Assembly: GCA_030627725.1 (NCBI GenBank) | Contig: DAOVSZ010000137.1 | Coordinates: forward strand, 1-7,264 | Direction of reading: 5' to 3' | Source: Desulfobulbaceae bacterium | GTDB lineage: Bacteria; Desulfobacterota; Desulfobulbia; Desulfobulbales; DAOVSZ01 | Length of the DNA stretch: 7,264 bases | Part shown: in pieces, positions 1-4,913 of the stretch | How the letters are laid out: every line of letters starts with the position of its first letter | Numbering within the stretch: the first letter of the stretch is position 1 | Program-made: the position numbers and the translations under genes | Notes under the pieces: generated by a model | Told to the model about the DNA's origin: nothing | The model's input: only the letters and a program-made list of their open reading frames with translations | Database searches by the model: none

Positions 1-190
1 CACAAAACTTCTGATGTTCGGATTCGGCGCCGGAGTGCTTTCGATCCTCGCCATACCCTTTCTTCAACTCCTCTGTATTCCTTTAGGAGTTGTGGGAGCG
101 ACAAAGATTCTATACGACACCGGGAACATAACGCAGTCTCAAAAAGAGGAAACACATGCGGAAAACCTCAGGCCGCCTGCGGCGAAATAA
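1..190 (+). CDS. EI24/CysZ-like membrane protein, C-terminal fragment
   Basis: The frame beginning at base 2 is open to a TAA at 188-190 and gives the last 62 residues of a protein whose start lies outside the window. The fragment has one hydrophobic segment (about residues 4-33) ending in LGVVGATKILYD, followed by a charged, non-conserved tail of about 25 residues. A Gly-rich hydrophobic helix, a Pro-Leu/Ile-Gly turn and a 'GAT' just after the membrane segment are what I recall of the C-terminus of the EI24/CysZ family of integral membrane proteins, some of which import sulfate. The family call therefore rests on a short C-terminal signature and is moderate. The stop lies 67 bp before the next gene on the same strand, so co-transcription is possible. 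Other polytopic membrane proteins cannot be excluded. Confidence 0.6.
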   Translation, partial: TKLLMFGFGAGVLSILAIPFLQLLCIPLGVVGATKILYDTGNITQSQKEETHAENLRPPAAK

Positions 191-228
191 GGAGTAGCAA
201 ATCCCGACCGTAGAATGATAAAATAAAT

Positions 229-257
229 AAGGAGATTACCACGAAGGAGTCGTTACC
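229..257 (+). promoter_or_regulatory. Duplicated ribosome-binding-site module before the cNMP-binding gene
   Basis: AAGGAG occurs twice, at 229-234 and 244-249. Each copy is followed by a TTACC (236-240 and 253-257) and then by ACG (241-243) or ATG (258-260). The second copy is 8 bases from ATG 258 and is a good Shine-Dalgarno sequence that fixes that start. The first copy looks like a near-duplicate of the same module with ACG where the start codon would be. Confidence 0.6.
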
Positions 258-701
258 ATGAACATCAAAAAGATGCTGGACATCCTGAACCGACTTGATT
301 TCTTTTCAGATTTCACCGATCAGGAAAAAAAGATCATTCTTTCTTATAACGCCCAATTCTGCGTTTTCAGGGATGACGAAAAAATCATCACCATGGGCGA
401 ACTTGACGCCGCTCTCTTTATTCTGCTCGCAGGCTCGGTCGAGGTCACGCTTGATGACCCGGACAAACCGATTACGATCTTGAACCCGGGAGATATCATC
501 GGAGAGATGTCCTTTCTCACCGAGGTGCCGAGAACAACGAATATCACTGCCATAGAAGATGTCATAACCCTCAAGATCGACAATGCAATGCTGAACAGGC
601 TGGCCATAGAAATTCGGGAAAAGATCAAGGACAAGGTCATTCAGAAACTGGTTTCACGGCTCATAAAGATGAACGAGGAGATCATTTCTCTCACTTTCTG
701 A
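258..701 (+). CDS. Stand-alone cyclic-nucleotide-binding domain protein (Crp-type cNMP fold, no HTH)
   Basis: This 147-residue protein is almost entirely one cNMP-binding domain. Residues 11-25 (LDFFSDFT...) are the usual N-terminal helix entry. The beta-roll follows: FILLAGSVEV at 54-63, then GDIIGEMSFLTEVPRTTNITA at about 78-98. The latter is the phosphate-binding cassette, with E83 placed to contact the ribose 2'-OH and R92 the cyclic phosphate, so ligand binding is plausible. Residues 117-145 form a charged C-terminal helix. No DNA-binding helix-turn-helix, kinase or channel domain follows, so it should act as a regulatory subunit or sensor rather than a transcription factor. The start ATG has AAGGAG 8 bases upstream. 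The stop TGA overlaps the ATG of the methylenetetrahydrofolate reductase gene by one base (TGATG), so the two are probably translationally coupled. Ligand (cAMP, cGMP or another) and partner are unknown. Confidence 0.9.
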   Translation: MNIKKMLDILNRLDFFSDFTDQEKKIILSYNAQFCVFRDDEKIITMGELDAALFILLAGSVEVTLDDPDKPITILNPGDIIGEMSFLTEVPRTTNITAIEDVITLKIDNAMLNRLAIEIREKIKDKVIQKLVSRLIKMNEEIISLTF

Positions 702-2239
702 TGAGAAAACCTCGCATGAAAAAGTTTCAGAACTCTTTACAGGAACCGGACCAATTCACCCTGACCTACGAACTCGTTCCGAGCCGAGGCGGACGTGCTG
801 ATGCGCATGAACGAGCGCTCACACTGGCAAGAGATGCCGCTGCCGACGACAGGCTGACTGCTGTCAGCATCACGGAAAACGCCGGAGGACACCCGGTGCT
901 CTCCCCTGAAGTTCTTGGTATTGAAATCAAAAAACTGGGCCTTGACGTCATTATTCATCTCTCCTGCAAGGACAAGAACCGCAATCAGATGGAGAGTCAG
1001 CTCTTTGCCTGGGACAGAGAAGGGTTACGAAACCTGCTTGTCATTGCCGGCGACTACCCCCAGAAAGGATACCGGGGCCATCCGAAACCGGTTTTTGACC
1101 TTGACACGATCCAGGCCTTGGACCTTATCTCCCGCCTCAACCGCGACCCGAAAGATCGAACCGCACACCCCCCTACTTTAAAAAAATATCAACCGACAGC
1201 CTTTTACAAAGGCGTTGCCCTTTCCCCCTTCAAGTTTCTCGAATCAGAACTGATGATGCAGTACATGAAACTCATGCGTAAAGTCGAGAACGGCGCCGAC
1301 TATGTCATTACGCAGATCGGTTTTGACGCCAGAAAATTTCACGAGCTGCTCCTCTTCATGAAGCAGAACCACATTCATGTTCCAGTGCTGGGAAATGTCT
1401 TTATTCCAAATATGACGGTCGCCAAATTGATGTACAAGGGGATGATTCCAGGCTGTGTGATCACCGATGCCCTGTATGAAGAGATGTGGGATGAGGCCCA
1501 ATCCGCGGATGGAGGGAAAAAGGCCCGTCTCAAACGTGCTTCCAGACTCCTCACCATCCTGAAAGGCCTTGGCTATGCAGGCGCCCATATCGGAGGGCCT
1601 GGACTGACATATAAAGATATCGCCTCTGTCATAAGTGAGGCGGACCGCTCTGAAAAAGAATGGCGGGATTTTATCCCGAAAATGTCATACTGGCCGGAAA
1701 AGCGTTTTTACCTGTATGAAAAGGACAATCAGACGGGTCTGAACAGAGAAACGCCATCAAAGCGCAGCAAACCACATTCGAAACAACTTTCTTTTCTCTT
1801 TGCACGAATGATGCATACCCTGCTCTTCAGCAAAAACAGCCCCCTCTTCAGCCCGGCAAAAAAAACCTGCCTTGCCCTTGAAAAAACGAGGCTCGCAAAT
1901 GGGTTCGCACAATATGAACATGTGGTCAAGTTTCTCCTCTTCTCCTGCCGGAACTGCGGCGACTGCGTCCTTTCCGAACTCGCCTTTCTCTGCCCCCAGG
2001 CAGGGTGCGCCAAGTATATGCTGAACGGACCGTGCGGAGGGAGCAGAAACGGATGGTGCGAGGTGTACCCGGGCCGGAAGCCCTGTTTCTACGTACGCGT
2101 CTATGAACGCTTAAAAGCCTGCCATGAAGAGACAAAATTGAACAGCGGACTTCTGCCGCCACGAGACTGGGTCCTCAATCAGACTTCTTCCTGGATCAAT
2201 TTCTACAAGGGAATTGATCACACAAATCCGAAAAAATAA
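701..2239 (+). CDS. metF: Methylenetetrahydrofolate reductase with fused C-terminal Cys-rich (MetV-like) domain
   Basis: A 512-residue cytosolic enzyme expected to reduce 5,10-methylene-THF to 5-methyl-THF for methionine synthesis and, in acetyl-CoA-pathway organisms, the methyl branch. Residues about 17-315 form the FAD-binding TIM-barrel of the MetF family: LTYELVPSRGG (E24, catalytic Glu position), IHLSCKDKN (85-93), LLVIAGDYP (112-120, with D118 in the conserved GD) and GADYVITQIGFD (198-209, with Q205). A basic, low-conservation linker (about 345-375) leads to a Cys-rich domain with C416, C419, C422, C431, C436, C445, C453 and C462 around CRNCGDC and NGPCGG. This matches the 'MTHFR C-terminal' domain found as separate MetV in acetogens, which probably binds metal (Zn or Fe-S). 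At 512 residues it is far longer than the roughly 300-residue E. coli MetF. ATG 701 overlaps the upstream stop. GAGGAG at 675-680 is 20 bases away, so reinitiation is likely. ATG 716 is an alternative start. No electron-transfer partner gene is adjacent. Confidence 0.92.
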   Translation: MRKPRMKKFQNSLQEPDQFTLTYELVPSRGGRADAHERALTLARDAAADDRLTAVSITENAGGHPVLSPEVLGIEIKKLGLDVIIHLSCKDKNRNQMESQLFAWDREGLRNLLVIAGDYPQKGYRGHPKPVFDLDTIQALDLISRLNRDPKDRTAHPPTLKKYQPTAFYKGVALSPFKFLESELMMQYMKLMRKVENGADYVITQIGFDARKFHELLLFMKQNHIHVPVLGNVFIPNMTVAKLMYKGMIPGCVITDALYEEMWDEAQSADGGKKARLKRASRLLTILKGLGYAGAHIGGPGLTYKDIASVISEADRSEKEWRDFIPKMSYWPEKRFYLYEKDNQTGLNRETPSKRSKPHSKQLSFLFARMMHTLLFSKNSPLFSPAKKTCLALEKTRLANGFAQYEHVVKFLLFSCRNCGDCVLSELAFLCPQAGCAKYMLNGPCGGSRNGWCEVYPGRKPCFYVRVYERLKACHEETKLNSGLLPPRDWVLNQTSSWINFYKGIDHTNPKK

Positions 2240-2251
2240 GACTGCGTGGTT

Positions 2252-2279
2252 TTCAGCTATCAGCATTCAGCGTTCAGCT
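2252..2279. repeat. Heptanucleotide tandem run, family A (TTCAGCN x4)
   Basis: Four contiguous 7-bp units can be read: TTCAGCT (2252-2258), ATCAGCA (2259-2265), TTCAGCG (2266-2272) and TTCAGCT (2273-2279). The run starts 13 bases after the metF stop codon. Only one unit departs from TTCAG in its first five bases. The unit sequence differs from those in the next two gaps, but the period is the same. Confidence 0.85.
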
Positions 2280-2320
2280 CAGACCGGCATTTTTTGCTTC
2301 ATTTAGAGATTTGATTGCGA

Positions 2321-2326
2321 TACAAT
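2321..2326 (+). promoter_or_regulatory. Possible -10 box for the solute-binding protein gene
   Basis: TACAAT matches the sigma70 -10 consensus at five of six positions. The best -35 at normal spacing (TTCATT, 2298-2303, 17-bp spacer) matches at only three of six, so this is a weak candidate resting on one hexamer. Confidence 0.2.
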
Positions 2327-2397
2327 ATTCATCTGAACAGTTACAGTCTGGAGTTTAGGCAACGTTTGCCGCTCCACCTGAATAGTTACCAATATTC
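2323..2397. repeat. Hairpin bracketed by repeated words
   Basis: CTGAACAGTTAC (2333-2344) recurs as CTGAATAGTTAC (2378-2389), matching at 11 of 12 positions, and CAATATTC occurs at 2323-2330 and 2390-2397. Between the copies sits a two-part hairpin. Its inner stem is GGCAA/TTGCC (2358-2362 with 2366-2370) around a 3-base loop. Its outer stem is TGGAG/CTCCA (2349-2353 with 2372-2376), separated from the inner stem by an asymmetric internal loop. It lies about 60 bases before the binding-protein start, where an operator or a leader structure could be placed. Function is unknown. Confidence 0.55.
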
Positions 2398-2435
2398 TGG
2401 AAACAATGACTGAATTTAAACATTCGAGGTAAAAC

Positions 2436-3857
2436 ATGACAAGAAAGATCACCCTGCTCGTAGCCGGATTGTGTTGCCTTCTCATCCTGCCGGACCTGAC
2501 TCCGGCGAAAGAACTCAGCCTGGGCATTACTCCCAGTCGACCGGCGGCGGAAATCCAGAAACGATTCAAGCCATTGGCAGAGAACATGGGTGAAAAAATC
2601 GGCAAGCGGATCAAAATCACCTCCATCACAAATATTCAGATCTTTCTTCAGGATATCAACCAGGAAAAATTTGATATCGCCCAGGTCGATTTAAGCCATT
2701 ATCCGGCCGCTAAAAAATCCGGTTACCGCCTGCTTGCAAAAAACGAAGAGTTCGGGAAAAGCTCTCTTTTCTCAGTTTTATATGTGAGAAAAGACAGAGG
2801 AATAGCATCCATTGCAGACCTGAAGGGAAAAAGAATAATCTTCGGAGGAGATAAAAATTCGCTCATATCATATATCGGGCCCACGTATCTTCTCCAGGAA
2901 AACGGCTTGAACCCGGATGACTATACGGCACAGATTGTCAAGAATCCCTACAATGCGGTCTACGCCGTTTATAAACGGGCAGGAGACGCAGGCTGTGCGT
3001 CCGACATCACGCTGGATCTTCCCAAGGCCCGGAAGAAAATTAAATCCGAACAGCTGATGAAACTCGCGGAACTGGGGCCTTTCCCCAACATGCCTTGGGT
3101 AGCTTCAAGCCGGACAGATGATGTTCTCTTCAAGAAGATCCAGGTGTTCCTCCTGGACTTGCATAAAAGTGATGAGGGCAAAGAAATACTCAATAACGCA
3201 AAGCTGTCGAGCATAAGGCCTGCAGACGATGTGGAATTTGACATTGTGGCGAAAGTAATCGACACATTCAAAGAAATCTCGCCGGATGAAAAACCGAAGC
3301 AGGCGCCGAAACCGGAGCCGGAATCGGTGCAGAAGCAGGAACCAGTGCAGGAGCCGGAACCGGTGCAAGAGCCGGAACCGGTGCAGGTGCAGGAGCAGAT
3401 GCAGGAGCAGATGCAGGAGCAGATGCAGATGCAGATGCAGGAGCAGGAGCAGATGCAGGAGCAGGAGCAGGAGCATCGGCAGATGAATGAACCCGTTTCT
3501 GCTTCGATCAAACCGGAAGGTCCAGGTCTCCCGGAGATGCTCGAAAAATGGCGCTCTGCCTGGTGCAGTAAAGATATCCGGATCTATATGGATTTTTACT
3601 CTCCAGAGTTTCAATCCGGCAAAAGGGACTATGCCGGATTGAAAAACTATAAGGAAGACAATTTTGAACGTACGAATTCCATTGAGGTTGCTATCCGTAA
3701 CATAGAGATTGACGAGTCAGGAGACACTGCCGTGATCAAATTCCAGCAATTTTACCGTTCCGATTATTACCATGATGTCGGAGTAAAGACCCTGCGACTC
3801 AAAAAAGAAAACGGAAAATGGAAAATCCTCTCTGAGACCTGGGAACCGCTCTCCTGA
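2436..3857 (+). CDS. Exported PhnD-like solute-binding protein with repeat linker and C-terminal NTF2/Cds6-like domain
   Basis: A 473-residue protein. Residues 1-24 look like a Sec signal peptide (basic MTRK, hydrophobic LLVAGLCCLLIL, cleavage after TPA24). C13 and C14 do not sit in a good lipobox, so a periplasmic rather than lipoprotein form is favoured. Residues 25-280 resemble the phosphonate-type (PhnD/SsuA-like) periplasmic binding fold: LSLGITPSRPAAEIQKRFKP at the N-terminus, FDIAQVDLSHY at 79-89, IADLKGKRIIFGG at 126-138 and GPFPNMPWVAS at 214-224. Residues 285-352 are a low-complexity P/E/Q/M linker with a strict (Gln-X)15 stretch. Residues 364-473 match the NTF2-like Cds6-type domain often appended to periplasmic proteins (W372, AW, KD..IYMDFYSPEF, IKFQQFYRSDYYHDVGVKTLRL, GKWKILSETW). 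No ABC permease or ATPase gene is adjacent, so transport is not implied; sensing or binding is equally possible. GAGGT (2426-2430) supports the start. Tandem stops TGA TAA end it. Confidence 0.85.
   Translation: MTRKITLLVAGLCCLLILPDLTPAKELSLGITPSRPAAEIQKRFKPLAENMGEKIGKRIKITSITNIQIFLQDINQEKFDIAQVDLSHYPAAKKSGYRLLAKNEEFGKSSLFSVLYVRKDRGIASIADLKGKRIIFGGDKNSLISYIGPTYLLQENGLNPDDYTAQIVKNPYNAVYAVYKRAGDAGCASDITLDLPKARKKIKSEQLMKLAELGPFPNMPWVASSRTDDVLFKKIQVFLLDLHKSDEGKEILNNAKLSSIRPADDVEFDIVAKVIDTFKEISPDEKPKQAPKPEPESVQKQEPVQEPEPVQEPEPVQVQEQMQEQMQEQMQMQMQEQEQMQEQEQEHRQMNEPVSASIKPEGPGLPEMLEKWRSAWCSKDIRIYMDFYSPEFQSGKRDYAGLKNYKEDNFERTNSIEVAIRNIEIDESGDTAVIKFQQFYRSDYYHDVGVKTLRLKKENGKWKILSETWEPLS
3345..3380 (+). 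repeat. 18-bp tandem duplication encoding VQEPEP twice
   Basis: Bases 3345-3362 and 3363-3380 differ at one position (CAG versus CAA for Gln) and both encode Val-Gln-Glu-Pro-Glu-Pro. The block forms the Pro/Glu-rich first half of the linker, resembling the extended spacers of envelope-spanning proteins. Confidence 0.9.
3384..3473 (+). repeat. Hexanucleotide CAG-RWG/GTG coding repeat, (Gln-X)15
   Basis: Fifteen consecutive 6-bp units each start with CAG and continue with GTG (1), GAG (8) or ATG (6). Every second residue is Gln, and the intervening residues are Val, Glu or Met. There is no Gln-codon variation across 90 bp, which points to recent expansion by slippage. Because the unit is a multiple of three, length change would keep the frame and only alter linker length. 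Confidence 0.9.
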
Positions 3858-3864
3858 TAACGAT

Positions 3865-3893
3865 AGGCACAAAGGCAGAAGGCAGACGGCACA
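3865..3893. repeat. Heptanucleotide run, family B (GGCA every 7-8 bp)
   Basis: Four copies of GGCA begin at 3866, 3874, 3881 and 3888, giving spacings of 8, 7 and 7. The units read AGGCACA, AGGCAGA, AGGCAGA and CGGCACA, with one extra A after the first. The run starts 8 bases after the TGA stop (5 after the second, in-frame TAA). Confidence 0.75.
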
Positions 3894-3973
3894 AAGTTTT
3901 GGAACAACACCTTCAGACCAAGCCGACTGGCAAACTCACCATTTTTCCCCTATCCAAGCCAAAAAAAATTGTG

Positions 3974-3979
3974 TATATT
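3974..3979 (+). promoter_or_regulatory. Possible -10 box upstream of adk
   Basis: TATATT matches the sigma70 -10 consensus at five of six positions and follows an A-run. No good -35 hexamer is present at 16-18 bp spacing. It would give a leader of about 90 bases to adk. The call is weak. Confidence 0.25.
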
Positions 3980-4076
3980 GTCTTGTTCACCTGCTACCGC
4001 CTGCACGATGCGGGCGCCCATCAGAGCGGCAGAAAAAACTAATCATTTTTGAACATATATTTTTAAGGAGAGTATC

Positions 4077-4724
4077 ATGAAGTTAATTCTACTTGGCGCG
4101 CCTGGCGCCGGCAAAGGCACTGTTGCAAAATTGCTTACCGCGATCGACGGATCAGTACAGATTTCCACCGGAGATATCCTGCGAGGCGCGGTCAAGGACG
4201 GAACCGAACTCGGCAAAGAGGCGGAAGGATATATGAAACGGGGCGATCTCGTTCCGGATTCTCTGATCATGGGTATCATGGGGAAAAGGCTGCAGGAGCC
4301 GGACTGCGCAAAAGGTTTTCTCTTAGACGGTTTCCCCCGCACCATCCCGCAATCAGAAGCATTAACAGAGATGCTGACAAAACTAGACATCAAACTGGAC
4401 ATGGCAGTCAACATCGATGTCCCGCGCGACGTTATCCTGGACCGTCTCTGCACCAGAAGAACATGCAACAACCAGGACTGCCAGGCCATCTACAATGTAA
4501 AAAGCATGCCGACAAAAGTAGAAGGGATCTGCGACAAATGCGGCAGCCCGGTCATCCAGCGTGATGACGAAACCGAAGAGGCAATCAGCCACCGCCTCGA
4601 GACCTATAACGAAAAAACAGCGCCATTGATCGGCTTTTATGAGAAAGCAGGTCTTTTAAAAAGCATCACCGGCACCTCAAGCGATGTGGTCGTGGCAGCG
4701 ATCAAATCCGAGCTGGGGATATAA
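4077..4724 (+). CDS. adk: Adenylate kinase (zinc-type lid)
   Basis: A cytosolic enzyme of 215 residues that interconverts ATP + AMP and 2 ADP. The P-loop GAPGAGKGT is at 7-15. The AMP-binding region includes STGDILR (30-36) and GDLVPD (56-61). DGFPRT at 84-89 contains R88, and Q92 follows. The lid (about 123-164) carries C130, C135, C152 and C155, then QRDDE, and is followed by the Arg of ISHRL (R173) used in catalysis. The four cysteines indicate a structural zinc. Spacing is CX4C-X16-CX2C, two residues longer in the first pair than the CX2C of the well-known Geobacillus enzyme, though the lid is otherwise intact. Length is normal for the long-form family. AAGGAG at 4065-4070, 6 bases upstream, fixes the start. 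It appears to be transcribed separately from the upstream gene (219-bp gap). Read-through into trmFO would have to cross the large inverted repeat at 4742-4843. Confidence 0.98.
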   Translation: MKLILLGAPGAGKGTVAKLLTAIDGSVQISTGDILRGAVKDGTELGKEAEGYMKRGDLVPDSLIMGIMGKRLQEPDCAKGFLLDGFPRTIPQSEALTEMLTKLDIKLDMAVNIDVPRDVILDRLCTRRTCNNQDCQAIYNVKSMPTKVEGICDKCGSPVIQRDDETEEAISHRLETYNEKTAPLIGFYEKAGLLKSITGTSSDVVVAAIKSELGI

Positions 4725-4741
4725 ACAGACAGGTTAAAGAA

Positions 4742-4843
4742 CAGGGGTCAGGGATTGGGGATCAGGGTCCAGGGTTATTCGTACTGATTGAATTTCACAA
4801 ACGCGGTTAACCCTGACCCCTGGCACCTAACCCCTGACCCCTG
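4742..4843. repeat. Large imperfect inverted repeat built of opposing heptamers
   Basis: Bases 4742-4777 can pair in a single register, without bulges, with 4808-4843. Of 36 positions I count 29 Watson-Crick pairs, 2 G-U pairs and 5 mismatches, around a 30-base loop (4778-4807). The outermost 12 pairs (4742-4753 with 4832-4843) and the innermost 8 (CAGGGTTA with TAACCCTG) are perfect. The left arm consists of five units, GGGGTCA, GGGATTG, GGGATCA, GGGTCCA and GGGTTAT. There is no U-run after the stem, so it is not a classical intrinsic terminator, but the RNA hairpin would be strong. Confidence 0.9.
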
Positions 4844-4907
4844 GTCCCTGCTCCCTGACCCCTGATCCCTGACCCCTGACCCCTAACCCCTGACCCCTGA
4901 CCCTAAT
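4811..4907. repeat. Heptanucleotide tandem array, family C (CCCTGAC, 13 units)
   Basis: Thirteen units lie in unbroken 7-bp phase from 4811 to 4901. Seven are exactly CCCTGAC; the others are CCCTGGC, ACCTAAC, CCCTGGT, CCCTGCT, CCCTGAT and CCCTAAC. A final CCCTAAT (4901-4907) overlaps by one base. The first four to five units form the right arm of the inverted repeat; the remaining units are unpaired in that fold and run to within 6 bases of the trmFO start. The complementary strand carries thirteen G3+ tracts. Confidence 0.95.
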
Positions 4908-4913
4908 ATTCAT

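Larger units (their letters stand above)
2240..2435. other. Intergenic gap between metF and the solute-binding protein gene
   Basis: This 196-bp gap carries, in order, a heptamer run (2252-2279), a T-run (2291-2295), a possible -10 box TACAAT (2321-2326) without a convincing -35, and a hairpin flanked by repeated short words (2323-2397). The ribosome-binding site GAGGT (2426-2430) is 5 bases before ATG 2436. I see no reading frame here that looks like a gene. Confidence 0.7.
3858..4076. other. Intergenic gap between the solute-binding protein gene and adk
   Basis: This 219-bp gap starts with a heptamer run (3865-3893), then A/T-rich sequence with an eight-A run (3961-3968) and a TATATT box (3974-3979), then a GC-richer stretch (3991-4020). 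It ends with a strong Shine-Dalgarno, AAGGAG at 4065-4070, 6 bases before adk. No gene-like reading frame or clear rho-independent terminator is seen. Confidence 0.65.
4725..4913. other. Intergenic gap/leader between adk and trmFO, almost wholly heptamer repeats
   Basis: Of this 189-bp gap about 130 bp are heptamer units in two opposing blocks (G-rich 4744-4778, C-rich 4811-4907), separated by about 30 bp of ordinary sequence. The last 20 bases before ATG 4914 are pyrimidine-rich and contain no purine-rich Shine-Dalgarno sequence. No promoter could be recognised outside the repeats. Confidence 0.8.

Noticed and set aside
172..183. GCCGC/GCGGC hairpin at the end of the first gene
   Set aside because: It leaves only a two-base loop, lies inside the coding sequence and is not followed by T residues.
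1244..1588. Minus-strand frame of 114 codons inside metF
   Set aside because: It lies wholly within the well-supported MetF barrel and has no family resemblance.
2284..2300. Rho-independent terminator after metF (T-run at 2291-2295)
   Set aside because: No stable GC-rich stem immediately precedes the T-run; the heptamers upstream do not pair well with each other.
2460..2480. Lipoprotein signal in the solute-binding protein
   Set aside because: The cysteines at residues 13-14 are preceded by Leu and Cys rather than Ala/Gly/Ser and lie in the middle of the hydrophobic core; an ordinary Sec site after residue 24 fits better.
2969..3511. Minus-strand frame giving a Cys/Ser/Ile-rich protein
   Set aside because: It is the reverse reading of the CAG-based repeat linker and solute-binding domain; the Cys richness is only the complement of CAG/GAG units, and there is no RBS or known domain.
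3105..3614. Minus-strand Leu/His/Arg-rich frame across the same repeat
   Set aside because: Repeats with no stop in any frame leave all frames open; the residue pattern mirrors the hexamer and has no independent support.
4811..4907. CRISPR-like array
   Set aside because: Units are 7 bp with no spacers; this is a tandem repeat, not repeat-spacer architecture, and no cas gene is near.
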